NCBI GenBank assembly: GCA_013397075.1
Contig: VWZS01007728.1
Coordinates: forward strand, 204,001-268,000
Reading direction: 5' to 3'
Length of the DNA: 64,000 nt
Source: Rhabdornis inornatus
Lineage: Eukaryota > Chordata > Aves > Passeriformes > Rhabdornithidae
Below, piece by piece: positions 13,272 through 26,631 of the stretch (position 1 is its first letter; each line of letters starts with the position of its first letter). Both the position numbers and the translations under genes were made by a program. The notes beneath the pieces were generated by a model that was not told the origin of the DNA, searched no databases, and saw only the letters and a program-made list of their open reading frames with translations.

Positions 13272-13393
13272 GTGGCTTTAGAGTGCTTTTTACAATTATT
13301 AATTCTATTAGTCAACTAGCAGGCGGGCTAATGCAATTGTCTTAGAAGATGCACGGAAGACACAGAAGACATTTTGAGAGCTGATCTGTATAT
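13272..13393 (-). other. TRPS1: TRPS1 5'UTR part of the upstream exon
   Basis: This is 122 nt of leader between the acceptor and the extended-isoform ATG. The acceptor is a strong pyrimidine tract, TTTTGTTTTGTTTTGCAG, with AG at 13395-13394, so the exon is 13235-13393 (159 bp). The leader contains a 14-codon upstream ORF. One or more non-coding first exons must precede it further to the right. Confidence 0.85.
13328..13372 (-). promoter_or_regulatory. Upstream ORF in the TRPS1 leader
   Basis: ATG at 13372-13370 opens a 14-codon frame (MSSVSSVHLLRQLH) and stops at TAG, 13330-13328, 56 nt before the extended-isoform ATG. It has A at -3 and T at +4, an adequate context and better than that of the first main ATG. 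Short, non-overlapping uORFs usually lower translation of the main frame and favour reinitiation further downstream. That would shift use toward the internal MVRKK start. The ORF is directly visible; the regulatory effect is inferred. Confidence 0.6.
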
Positions 13394-14820
13394 CTGCAAA
13401 ACAAAACAAAAAAAAAGGTTTTCCTTCCTAAATTATGCATTCAAAAACGGTGTTTACTTAAAAACATTATTATACCTATTGTACACCCCCATGCATCTGT
13501 TACTGGGCACTATACAAATAGAGTCTGCTGTTCTCTATTTCCCTCAAACATGAGAAATCTCATAGCTCTCTTCTCCTTAGACACACATGCTCTGGCACAC
13601 ACATGCACTCACACAAAAAGACAAAAAAAAAAATCTCAGAGATAATGTTTACCAAACACAAAGTCTAAAACAAGTTTAAAGAAACTGTTGAAAATGAGCT
13701 GTAAAAAGAAAGTGTCTTAAAAATTCACATGCATCATCATGGGACTGGCCTAATGGGATAGTTAATGGCATCTAAATAATTCCATCAGCCATTGTAAGTT
13801 AACCAACTGCTGCCTGCCTTCTCTTCCACTTCAAACAAAATTAGTGGTGTTACTTTTGTTGTTAGCAGGCAACTTCCCACATCTCTGCAATGCCATCACA
13901 ATACTAAGCACATTTGTTGGGTGCTAATAAAGAAGCCAAGTGAAGAACAGGCTTTGGGACTGAACTACCTTTCCATCACTGAAAACAGTGATCTGCCCAA
14001 AATAAAAGAATTACTAAAACTGATGTGAATTAAAGGACTTCTCGAGCTGAGGGAATTTTGGATAAGGCCCAGGGTGCAGCTATATGTACTTTCTCTCAAA
14101 AACAGCCAAGGCTACTCTATGTGGTTCATACATCTGCAAGATACAATTTTCTGTTCAACAGTCACTCACATCAGTTCATCCCTGGAAACAAAAACTTCTC
14201 CTAAAATCACTTTGCAATTAAGGATAATGAATTACCAGAGTGACTACTGTGCTTCTTTTTTAAAAAAAAACGAAAAATAAAAATTCTGGTAATCAATAGT
14301 TTCTTAAGAGTGGTGAAGATAATAGCTAATTACCTGCTGATCACCAGGTCCCCAGCGGGTTATTGTTGTTGCTCATTACTTTTACTGAATGTGATGCTTG
14401 TCATCAAAGCCTATTGCAACAGAATGGTTGTTGCCTGGTGCTTGTGCTGCATGTTTAGGTCATATCTTAGTCATATGCTCTTTTTAACAGAATAATCCAT
14501 CTAGAAATATGTTTGAATTTTATGAGATGCCACTGACTAATCTTTGTACAAGTAGATGCACAAGCAGACGAAGAGCAAACTGAGTCAAGGGTATATGAAG
14601 ACTGTGATATTATCAGTTAATACACTGCAGCAACAAAAACTTAAATGAAAATACACATTTATATTCAACAGGCTCAACTAGGACATCTTTGTTAAGGGAT
14701 CATAAAATTAATATTTTTACACTCATATATATTACACACCCACACAAAGACATATAATGCATATACGGCGCTTGAACATCAATCATTTTCCCAGAATAAT
14801 GCAGAAAAAAATCATTAACT

Positions 14821-14957
14821 CTCAGTGTCTCAGCTTAATATATGTGTAATACTTACCTATCTCACAGGAGTGTTGTGAGGCTTAATTAATTAGTGACTGT
14901 AAAGCACTTTGTGATCCTCTAATGAAAGGTGCTACATAGCACAAAGTATTATTAAAA
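14821..14957 (+). repeat. MIR-like CORE-SINE remnant
   Basis: The stretch contains CTTACCTATCTCACAGGAG, then GTTGTGAGGCTTAATTAATT, TGTAAAGCACTTTGTGATCC and a tail GCTACATAGCACAAAGTATTATTA. This is the order found in ancient amniote MIR-type SINEs: the stretch reading cctatctcacagg, ttgttgtgagg, taaagcgctttgag, then a short tail. It is old and diverged, but the tail half is well preserved. I named the family from memory without a library search. Confidence 0.7.
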
Positions 14958-15224
14958 TCATTAGGACCACAAAAAAGCCCTGTGGAATTCCAGCCTACAC
15001 TGTCTGTTGGGGTTGGGAGTGATCTTATTATTAAAAGGAGACCATCAGACTAATTTTCATAATTTTTTCAAGATTTTTTTCCCCCTTTGCTGTTGTGATA
15101 GCACGTTAGTAACTAGAAATTTAATCTTTACCATCTTAATAGCATATACTCATGTAGTTTGTTACTGCAGGGCTAGAGAAGAGAGCAGGGCTTTTGGCAT
15201 TCATCTGGCTTTCCCTTTTAAGAA

Positions 15225-15450
15225 AAAAAAAAAAAAGAGAGATTGAGAGACATATTTTGACACCTTCCCACACTCCACTCCAGCAGGACAGCCGATCATG
15301 TGAGATCGCAGGATACTTGCTATAGCTGCATGGGAAAATAATGCTGTGGTTTTAATTTCTCTCTTTTTTAGACTTCTTTTTCTTTCATAAAAGAAAAAAA
15401 AAAAAAAAAAAGAAAAAAAAAAGAAGAAAACAGAAAAAAACCCCACAAAA
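15225..15450. repeat. A-rich low-complexity tracts
   Basis: A run of about 14 A at 15222-15237 is followed at 15392-15445 by an A-rich tract with a few G and C. Just left of the second tract lies a T-rich run (CTCTTTTTTAGACTTC...), so T-rich and A-rich arms face each other and could pair. It could be a retroposon tail, but no body upstream of the tail is recognisable. Confidence 0.6.
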
Positions 15451-18094
15451 CAAAACCCGGTTTATTACACATAAATAGACTACAAAGTCTGTCTGCTGTT
15501 CTTCATATAAAAACCCATAAGTGTTCAAAGTGCCGGCTTCTATCAAGCACATGAAGTCCTAATCAATCTGGAGCCTCCTCCCTACTCTCCATACAGCAAT
15601 CGAGCAGCTGTTAAGGCACACGAGCTCCGAAGGCACAGCACTCCTGTTTTGAGACTGAATTTCTGGGAAAGCGCCTCGGCAGCTCCGTCCCTGGGGAGCC
15701 ACCCGGCACCCAGCCCTCCTGGGCAGCCTGTCCCGCCGGGCTGGCCCAGACCTGTGCCGAGCACAACCAGAAACTTAACCTCATTACTACAGCCCACAAA
15801 GACCTGCCATGTTTTCTAATTTAAGAATTTTAAAAAAATTTAAAAATCTGTAAATAACACTGGAAACTCCAGGTGAAATTGCTGCCCTCGCTGAAAATTA
15901 GATTACTTTACATGCAAACTACCCCAGACTCAGACACAGTGGTAGAGGACTGCCCAAAGCTGCTGCCCTTCTACCTTCCCTTGTGGACACCTGCACAATG
16001 AAATGACAGAAAAGAGACATGCACAGCTTCACATCCCCGCCATCTCCAGCGGGGTCACAGAGCAGGAGGCACTCACACACCCTGCTTCTCTCCCACTTTT
16101 TCTCGTGGTTCTCAGAGCAAGCCTGCCGGCAAACAACCAACACATGGCCCTCCCTAACTTTTCGCTGCTGAGGAGGGAAGTAAAGAACAACCCCTTTTGC
16201 GTAAGGAACCCAAGAGTCTAAAACCTAAACCATGGGAGGGCAGAAGAAGCTTAATGACAAGCAACTGCCTCTCCAATAAGACCATCTCCTTTCTGCTTTG
16301 GCACAAGTGTCTTCCGAAGATGTCACAGCTCTAAGCAAGAGACAAGTTTATTCCAAAGGAGCTTTTAATTTATACATGTTCTGCAGGCCCCTCAAACTGC
16401 ATGGCTACTCTTTCCTGCCTGAATTGCTAGAACATGATTCCAGGTTATCAGTAAAATTAGGTATGATCAGACATTGTAACTGGACAAAATGCATCTGTTT
16501 GATATTTTACACTCCACATGCTCCACTGAAACTATGATAGCTTCATCAATCTAAAAAATGCAAGGAGAAAACCATGCCTTAAATGTTGTATTAGTAGAAC
16601 AGCATTATAGCAAAACACTTGTTTTGTCTCCTCCTCTCCTACTCTTGCATTTTCAGGCTCTTCAGTTTAGCCCCTGATCACCAATTTGCCAAGGGCTGTT
16701 TGCAATTTTTTTCCCCACAAAGTCTACAACAAAGAGACAAGTGAAAAGAAAGAAAGAAAGTTCAAGCTTGCTCCTTCCATTTACATTTACTTTCCCAACA
16801 TTGATCGTTCTCAAATCTCTAAAGCTGCACTTTTGGACATCTTAAATCCTGTTCAGCTCCAAAGTGCCATCACCTTCAAACAACTATCATCAGATAAATC
16901 TCTTATTAATTCACATTGAATTAATTCACAATGATCTTTTCTATTACCTTATGCTTCAGAGCACAGCACACATCAGTAGTCACCTAGCCACTGGAATAAA
17001 TCTAACCTTTTCTATGGGTATAAAGCAGACACTTGGTCATTTCAAGAGAGTTTAGGAGTGGCATTTCAAAACAGATTGTTTAAGCCCACTTCCAGGCACT
17101 TATTTAATTTTAAGCTCACTCTTGGGGTAATCACACAGACACTTTCAGGAGAAACTGAAGTTAAAAGGTGATGTGTCTAAAGAGGTGACATGAAGGAGAA
17201 TTTTATGCTATCTTGCAACCAAAATGAAGAAGTCTAAAACTGCTTTTATTTACAAGTTTCTGAGTACAGCAGGTTGCTGCTCTGCATTTCTTACTGGTCT
17301 GCTGCAGAGAGCTTGGTCCTACCTGCCCTCTACTGCCATCCATCCAGGATGGGAGAGCCCAAAAAGGCAAGATTCACTTTGCCCTTGCTTCCAATCAAGC
17401 ACCTAAAAGCACTCTGTACATGTGACAACTAATTAAAACTCAACAAAGCTTGTGAAACAGGAAAACTAACATCACTGACATTTTATGCATAAATAAAATT
17501 ATCTACAGAGAAATGGAAAATTCAAAGTGTTCACGGTGATGTGCAGGCAGAGCTCTTGGCCAGTGACTGAACCTGGGTTCTCCAGAGGTCCAGGCCCATA
17601 TCTCTCTCCTGTATGTATTTCAGTAAAGAAAGCATCACCCTAGCACCTGGCAAAAGGCCAAGATCCCATAATTTAATAAGGTACAGAAGGAGCATCTCAT
17701 GCAAAAATCTAAGTGCTCCAATTTATCATGACAGTTATGGAATAAGCTGACATTTTATTTGTATGCAAATTAGTCTCCAAAACAGCATTAAAAGGCTGCA
17801 CTTTCAGAGAATATTATGCCTTTGCTTCTCTGTTCTGCATTTATCTAAACTCAGCTTTGTATATTAAAAGTAGTTTAATTTTTATATATTGATGCTGCTT
17901 TGCATGCTCCCCAATCTACTGTTATTGTACCATGGAGAGAATCCAGCCTGATTTGCTTACTGCAAAAAAGTAACTGACTTCTGCCAGGACTGACACCTCC
18001 TATGAGAGCCCTGCCTACCATCCTCTCTGATTCTTCTGGTTATTCTATTAATTATCTGTCGTTACACTTTATATGTAGGGATGCAAAACATTCC

Positions 18095-18230
18095 CTACTA
18101 GATGAAACCAGAGGTCCGTTTAGTCTGATACTCTCTTTTGGAGATACCAGATCCTTCAAAGAAGGTTCAACTGCCTTTGGATAGAATCACCTATTTCTGT
18201 GAAAAATAAATTGCTCCTAATCCTCAGTGC
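18095..18230 (+). repeat. Ancient amniote interspersed repeat remnant
   Basis: The order CCAGAGGTCCGTTTAGTC, ATACCAGATCCTTCAAAGAA, then CTCCTAATCC resembles an old repeat that I know from turtle and crocodile genomes, with blocks like 'ccatctagtccagtatcctg', 'ccagtaccagatgcttcag' and 'ttcctaatccc'. It is strongly diverged. The identification is by memory of the consensus, with no library search. Confidence 0.45.
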
Positions 18231-21200
18231 TTAAGACAGAAGACAGTGGCTTAGTTTCTGAAGAGTAAGAGGGTTTGTAGGCCTTAACTATCTCTCAACA
18301 CTTTACAATTTGTTTTTAAAGAAGTCTTATATATCCCCACATCCAATAAAAGTGACCAGTATCTATGCCAACATTACAACGATCCTTGTATCAGTGACAT
18401 CTTGTAGCTCTCACTCTACGATCTAAATCTGGAAGAAAAAGAAAAAAAAAAAAAAGAAAGAAAAAGTATTTTAAGTGTTTATAGAGTTTTCGTTTTGCTA
18501 ATGGAGTAGAGTTTTCCCTCAATCTTCTACTAGCAAGAATCAAAGACCCCCTGGGCTGTGGGCACATCTATCACATCCCCACAGTTCATCCTGTCTTTAG
18601 GGCAAACAACCACTGTCTTGTTAAACTCTTCTAGTAGGTGTGGCAATCTCATATGTTTCAATTTCTTTTCAGCCTGAGTAAACTCAGTGTTCTCTCTAAT
18701 CCAAATGTCCTTTGAAGACAATGGGAGTTTAGGGTTTGCAAATGACTCAGAACTGAATCTGAGTTGAGTGTACTGGCAGAGGCAAGCACAGTGCTACCTT
18801 GAGATGAAGAGTGAGGAAAGAAGGTGACCTCCTGGCTCCCAGGCAAGAGCAATCAGGTATGGGTACAAGAAATGACTCATTTGTTCTTTTGCATTAAGAA
18901 TACAATGGACTGATCCTTTTCCCTTGAAGGTAGTGGCAAAAGCCCCACTGACTCCTAGACACTAGAGAAGCAAGCCTGAGATGTACTGTCCCTTTCTGCC
19001 AGGTGAGGTCTGTGATACAAGAGAAAGGCATCAGAGTTCCCTTGCCCAAAACCTCAGTCAAATGGAACCATAAATTACTTGGGAGAAGAAGAAAAGATGC
19101 GAGAGAGATAGAGGATGGTTTTGGCTAGCATTCCAGAAAAGTTCAAATAATTTTGTTTCTAACCAGAGGCAAAATCCTCCCATTTGACACAGGGTTGAAA
19201 TTTCAGAAACTGGGAAGAAGCAGAAATCCACAGCCTAGACCTAAAACAGTAATATTAAATCATCCCTGGAGAGGGCATTATTGTAGACCAGACCAGCCAG
19301 ACCAGAACCAAAATGAACATGAGTTTGCAAAAATGTCCTTAATTTTTTTCTTCTTAAAAAAGATTTGGCAAGGGTTTCCAGACACAAGTTACATAGGTAA
19401 GAGAGGGCAACCAAGGGCAACCGGAGTTGAGCCCACATACATCAAAGTAGACTCAGGCTTTGGGTACCTATCCAAACTGAGCCTTCAAAGGTTCTGATGT
19501 TGCCCTATTGTTTAGCTTGAATCTTGTCTAAGCTTGTTCAGGAGAACCCACATTCAGAAGCATGGAAGAAGGGAAAAAGAACACACATTTTCCAAACTGT
19601 GATTGCAAAACAAAACAAAAAAATGTAAATCTACCTGCTGCAGGGTAATACTGGTAAGCGTGGCTAGCTATTGTTGCTCCATGCTTTTCAATTTCCATAT
19701 ATTAGCATTCATTGCCGACATTATTAAATCCAAAGTTATTTGGATGCTTTGATCAGCAAATTGAACCTTGAGTCTATATATGATGTACCTATATTCACAT
19801 AAAGTTTACAAAACTATTATATTTCCCTATTTTAACTTTTTTCCCCCCACATGCTGTGAGTTTCCATATATCCCACAGCCATACATTCCAAACACAGACT
19901 ATTTTATTTAGTAATTTATTCAAGAATTTAGATAAAAAGAAAAGCAATGGAAATTGTTTGGCAATCTCTATATAAACAGTTCCTATACATTTGGGTTGAA
20001 TCATTCAGCAATCGCTCATCTTGACATGTCTGTGACAGACAAAACTTTCATCACCAATATGCCCTCTTGACATAGAGATCAGGATACAGGGGATCCATAT
20101 CACAAAATCTTTTACCATTTACGGCTATCACTAAAATTAAAATCACATTAAACATAAGCAAGTCAGAATTTTGGCACTGTTTTTCCACTCAGCACAAATA
20201 ACCCCACTCTCCATTGTGAATGGGGGAGAAACAACAGCAGTGGCAACCACAACAAAAGAGTGGATTGTGTGTTCCCTACACAAAACAGAAAGCTGTGCCT
20301 ATTCAAGAAATCTTGGCCATTTGTCAGAAATTATAGAACTGATGTTGGAGCCCAATATTAGCTCCAGCCAAAGCAGTGGTGAATTACCTTGCCTTTCAAA
20401 TCCTTTTTTGAAGGAAAGACTCTCTTGCAGCACATATCACATGGTCCTCATGCAGACTGAGAAACAGAGCCACTTTCTTAAAAAACCCAAAGTAAAATAC
20501 ATTAAAATAAAAAGACCAAAGTGAATGCAAATGGATTCACTCTGAATGGTTTGTCTATTATTTGTCCCTTTTACATCGTATTTTTCTTTTGAAGCTGAGA
20601 AATTAAGTGAAATGCTGATAAGAAAGCTAGTCTTACAGCACTTCCAACTTAATAATTTGTTATGAAACAGCTTTTAAACAGTAGCACTTTTCAGATAGCC
20701 ATAAGAATTGAGTACACGCATTCACTGAGGAGTATGATTTCTGTTTTACCCATTTCAGTTCCTGTTGGAAAAGGGGGAAGTAGGGCACAGAATAAGAAGA
20801 CTCCTTGATACTCTGCTGATGTGGCTTTGCAGCAGCTTCATGACTGCTGGCAACCCTTTAAAACTGGCAAGGGATGCCAGCGCCAGCCTGCTGACTCCTG
20901 GATGAATATATATAGTGCAAATAATGCTGTTCTTGAATCAGTTTTTCCCAAACTCCCACATAAACTTTCCATGGGAAAATCTCATAATGCCTGCATAAGT
21001 GATTTTATGAATCTAGCTTTCAGCTTTTGATAGAAGATTTCTTACGCTACTGGCTTTGATTCTTTATTGCACAAAGGGGTGGTGCCAAAAGCCCTCACAT
21101 TAGCCTGGACCATACAGACATCAGGAATTTAATTTAAACATCAGTAATCTGCCAGGATCATAAAACACATACAAAAAAAGATTTAATTTTTTTCCCTGAG

Positions 21201-24200
21201 AGGTAAATATGTAATTTCAGAAACACAAGTACAACATAGATGGCAGCAACATATAGACAGAAACTAAAACTACGAATGAGAGTTGAAATCTTCAGTCTGC
21301 AAAGATGAACAGAAGTGATTCCTATTGAAGATATATTTTGAAATAAGTTGGGCACTATATTTCTTTTCCAGAAGTAATGCATCTAAATGTTCCATAAAAA
21401 AAAATACATATTAAAAAAATATAACTACCTCTCTAAAGGTTACAGAGAGGTATACAACCACAGATTATACTCATATTTCCATTCTCAGAAATCCCCTGTA
21501 CACAAGCAAGTCTTACCACATTGCTCCTGTCTTCCTCCTCAGAGCTTCCTTCATGCAACCTCAATTTCCAATTCGGTACCTCACTAGTTTTAAGAAATAT
21601 CCAGCAATGATGTTGAGCTGATTTGTTGCACTGGGATGTATCCCACAAAAAGTGAAAGCTTTTGCCGTGTTTTCACTTATAATGAAAGCAACTATTAAAG
21701 AAGCTTCTGGGTTCACTGGCATTTTGGAGTCTAAAAAAAGTCCCAAAACTACTTGTAGAGGCTACAACAGCACCTTCTTTGAAGTAATGTTGCAACTTGT
21801 GCAAAGGAATTTGGGATGTACCTGAGATCTGAAGGTGTGGGCTACCAATTAACACAGCCAATTAGGTGGAGAAGCTGAGAGTCCAACACGGATGGGGTGA
21901 GATAACCACAACTGAATAAAAGGACTGCCAAATATGAGCCAGTTGGCTGGGTACAGATCATGTCATTCTGCTCATCTAGCTGCTGCCCATCAATAATCTG
22001 TTGCTGTTTGCTCTCCCCACGACAATCAATCCAAGCAGCTAGGGCTGCTTCTAATTTTCCGGTCTAGGAATAGCTGCAGAACATCCACAACTGCTTTTCC
22101 AAATAACTCAAGAAATAAATGTTTCATCCACATATCAGCGTGCAAATTCTTCCCAAAACGGGACTAGCCAAGAGTAAATAATTACTCCTGTAACAGTTTC
22201 ATCTGATAAACAACAAGACATAAGGCTGCAAAAGTGATCTTTGTACCATTAACAGTTAGGAGAGAATCCAACTTCTAAATAACTTGATTAACTGATACAG
22301 GACCCAAAAACTGTGACAATTCTGTAGAGAACGTTTCACAATAGATGTAGTAATCTTTTCAGGATTAGTATTAGCTATAAATTTCTTACCCCCTGAAATC
22401 TGGTACAACCGGATTTATACAGAAAAGATGCCTTCCTTTGAAGAAGACAGAGATGAAATCGGAGCCAATTAAATTTAAGCATCTCTTAAACAATTCTTTT
22501 GTTAAGCAGTATGTATTGAAAGAGTAAGAATACATGAGAGAAATTATAAATTATCTTCATAATTTGGCCTTGGCTTCTCTTCTTGTGAGTAATGAGAACA
22601 GCCCAAGATCACAGATAAAAACCTTAACGTCATAAGACATTTGTAACAACCATTACATGTAGATAACAAGATGAGCATATATATGCATACATGACCTAAA
22701 GAACAGACACTGCAGGAAACCAGTGTATTTGTGAAGTACATGGTACTTGGGTCTTCTCCAGCATCAAAATCTACTGATTAAACCAAACATAGACTCAAGT
22801 CCCTCTTTTAAAAAACAATAACCTTGTTATCATTGAATCCCTTATCATCTCGATAGGCCTTGGCCTATTAATAGAAAAATAATTATTCTTTATGACTCCC
22901 AGATCTAAAGAAGCAATTTTATTTCCCATCCTATTACACCCTAAGTTGTTGAAGCTCTGGATATCCTTTGAGTCTGAAACAAAAATACCCAACAGGTCCA
23001 CTCATTACCCTCACGCCTCCTTTGCCCACAGCGGAACCTACATGCAGTTCCCATTTGCCTGCTCACAAGATGGCACGCTTGTCTCACGCCAACTGCACAA
23101 ATAAGTCAGGATTACACTCACAGCATCAAGGATAATTAAAGGTTAGGCATGGAGGTGGCAGCAACACGCTCCCACACCACCAGCGGCCCCGGCGGGGCTG
23201 CAGGTCTGTTTGCCTGTGCTGTGCTGCCTGAAACACCACGCAGGCACTACCCTGCTGCTTCTCACTTCCGAGCTCAGATGTGGGAAACAGTGGGGGCTTG
23301 GATGCTGCAAACCCCACAAGAATAAAACATGCCTCCTTAAGCCCAAACTGAACTTTATCTACGTAAAACTCTACTGGCCTCTGGGCTGAAGGAAACTTGA
23401 GTAATTCATGAGTACACTGTAATCTGGGCAACATACACACACACTTGATTAGACTCTAAAATTACTGAAAATTACCATCTCCCTTGCGTCTTTCTAACAG
23501 CTTGACATATCAATGCCTAATGTCTCATTATGTTTCAATTTGAATCATGACTGTAAATCACTGGAAATACACAAAAAGAATGAGACATAAAATTTGGAAA
23601 AAATTAGGATGCATGAGAGACTGGACATTAGAAACTTTATGAAAATATTAAAATCAGCAACGGAAACATCATATAAATCCAGAAATGGCAAGTCTGCTGG
23701 AGGTAGTGGAATAAAGACCCCATGCTTCACTCACCACAGGTAGAGTTAAAATTTGTTCAGATTTAAAGAAACGTCCTTTTTTCTTTTTTGTTTTCTTTGA
23801 AGACATATGTGTGTAATAGAAACAATACGAACACAGGAATATTATTGTAACTGTTGATTTCATTCACATTCACTATAAAAGATCTACCAAAACAGAAAAG
23901 ATACCACCTTTTATTTTAACTGCAGAAAGAGTGCATAAAGTCAGGGACTTTTGTTTACATGGCAGGTAAGTACACACATTTAATTGTACACGTAGGCCCT
24001 TCAAGTTAACCTGTGTCCTTTATACAGGTAACCAGCTGCTTATCATTTTCTGCAGATCCCTGCATTTTGCTCTGAACTCACAACATCACAAGGAAATTTG
24101 ATCTTTGAACCCAGCAAAAATTAAATACATCTTAGGCTATACTGGAACTGGCATGCGACCACTGTAACTGGGGTTCAAAAAGTGAGGGAGTGTCAATGGT

Positions 24201-26603
24201 TTAGGCATCGAGATGGGTAAAAGGAAGACCATGTGCAAGCTCACACAGCCATCACAATGCTGTGCAAGCTGGAAACAGTGAAGCCACATGAAAGCATCAG
24301 GCACTTCTCACTGCCAGTTAAACTGCTTCCTGTAATTATAAGTATACAAAGGTTAAATTAAGAAAATTACTACAATGCACTGATAGAAAATGTATTCTCA
24401 AATACTCAAAAGATTAATCAACAAGAGTCTATCAGCATAAGATACTGTGGCGACACTCAGCATTTCTGAAGCAGACAACCTGGCACTTTATTTGCTTTGC
24501 TACTTGAGAAAAATCCAACATCAGATCGTGGGTGCATCCCAACTGTGGGATATACTTCTGCATCTCCCAGCTCCAAATGCTCACCCTGGCAACATCCTGA
24601 CTACGCGTCAGAAAATCTGGTTTGGCACCATCCTCCTGAGCATTTTGGACTCCATCAGTAGAAACTCAAGCGAACAGACAAAACGCAACATGCGCCATCC
24701 AGCAGATGAGAATTGCAGAGTTTGGTCTGCAGGAGAGAATAAACAACTGCTCGGCACTGGCTTATGCTTCCTACAAGCACTCCACCTTTCACCAACACTG
24801 AGGAGACACTTTCTGCTCTAGTTTATAAAGTCATTTTTCATTATTATTTATTGGGGTTTCTTTGGATTTTTTGGTTTTTTTCTCCTTAAATAGAATAGTT
24901 GATGATTAAAATAGAAGAGGCAGACCTATGGTTAGCCAAGCAAACATGGTCTCATAACTTCCTTTGTGTCCACAGAAAATCAACATTATACACCAATCAC
25001 TTTCACTCCACAACAGCCATATCACAGCTATGTTTACACTGATTTTGTAACACCCATCAAGAAGTGAGCCTGGCCTTGAGGCCAAATGATGAAGCAGAGA
25101 CTGAAACTCTTCTACGATATCCTCAAGTCACTTCTTTCAATTTGAACTAGTCCATCAGGGTCTAAAAGTCTCATTTCAAACAGCTGCATCACAGATGAGC
25201 TAACAAGACAAATACTGAAGTGTTTATACAGAAAATACTAAGGAAACTGAATGATAACAAAAGTTTTATGGTATCTTCAATCTAGAGAAGTACAGAGATA
25301 TACAGAAAACTACTGTAAATTGTATTGAAAGTGGGAATGAAAACTAGTAGGGAAGAGTGCAAGCTCTGTGAAATAACAATCCCTCACACTTTTTTAACAG
25401 TGTGATTGAAGAAGAAAAAAATAAAGAAAACAACGCAGTAGTAGACAACAAAGATAAACCAGGCCAAATCGCACTTTATGTCCCAGGCAAAAATGTGAGC
25501 ATGAACAGGTAAGTAGTGATGTCACAGATGATACTGCATTAAGAAAACCATTTAAAAATGTTCAAGAAAGATTATTTTTAATGAAAATTAATGAAGATAT
25601 GGAAGATGTGGCTCTTGTCTTTATGAACTTGTGAAGTGCAGCTCATTTAGACTAGAAACACAATTGCCAGCAGCAGGTAAACATTAGGGAGGGAAAAGCT
25701 TAGGATCCAGTTGGCATAAGAACAAATAGACTAGCCATGATTAACTTTGGGCTGAAAATGAGAAGGAAGGGTTTTAACCGACAAAGCAGTCAGGCTATGA
25801 AACATCCTTCCACCAGACGCTGTCAAGGCAAAAAAAAAACTCTAACTAATTTTAGGATAAAGGTGGGTCACTTCTTAAAAAGGATTACATACTGTGGTTG
25901 ATGTTCAAAGAGCTACTCATTGCTCACAACTCCCACAGAACTTTAGGACAACACACATAAATCCATTTTTCAGGGTATGCACAGCCTTACCACTACTCCT
26001 TAAGAATATACATGCCAAAGGCACTGTTTCCTCAAAAGCACTTGGGGTGAAAGTTACTCTTTGTCCCTATCATTTTTGTTTAAATATTTTTATATTCATA
26101 GTGACCTTCTGCATTCTCTTTAAGGCCAATAGGTTTGAAAACACACTCTCTCTTGCATTCAAACTAAAAACAACGTATGTGTCACTTACTTAGGCAGCAG
26201 GAATTAACTGTAACATTATAAACCTTTTGTGAAAAAAGCCATCCTTTCTATCTACCGTCTTACCAGTTACTTGTATGTCTGACTGTGCCATATTTCAAGC
26301 AGGCATTGTGCATTCTTTTTGTATTTTGAAGGCAGTTTAGTAATTAAAAATGCAATGAGAAGGCAATTCTTGAGCCCTCTACATAGGTTTCACAAAAGAC
26401 AAACCCTGAGTTGCAAACATTGCTTTGCCAGAAGAATCTAACAGAGCTACGTTTAAAAGTAGGGGGGGAAAAATATGGGTATTTTCAGTAAATTGTGCAC
26501 GAAGTCTGAGTAAGACAGCAGTCTACAGATAGAATCTGTAGAGATCTGACAGAGACTAATAGATCAAGTTCAGGCATTTTGATACTACACCTTGCTGTTC
26601 ATC

Positions 26604-26631
26604 AAAAAAAAATCTTTTTTTTTTTTTTTTT
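26604..26631. repeat. A9-TC-T17 homopolymer pair
   Basis: Nine A, then TC, then seventeen T give a small self-complementary structure. It is typical of unstable simple sequence and a likely site of sequencing length error. Confidence 0.85.

Noticed and set aside
17530..17620. Faint SINE-like phrase (CTGAACCTGGGTTCTCC ... CCAGGCCCATATCTC)
   Set aside because: It is reminiscent of tRNA-derived SINE text but too short and diverged to support without a library search.
24447..24821. 124-codon ORF
   Set aside because: It opens at a GTG, has no domain and lies in the middle of an intron.
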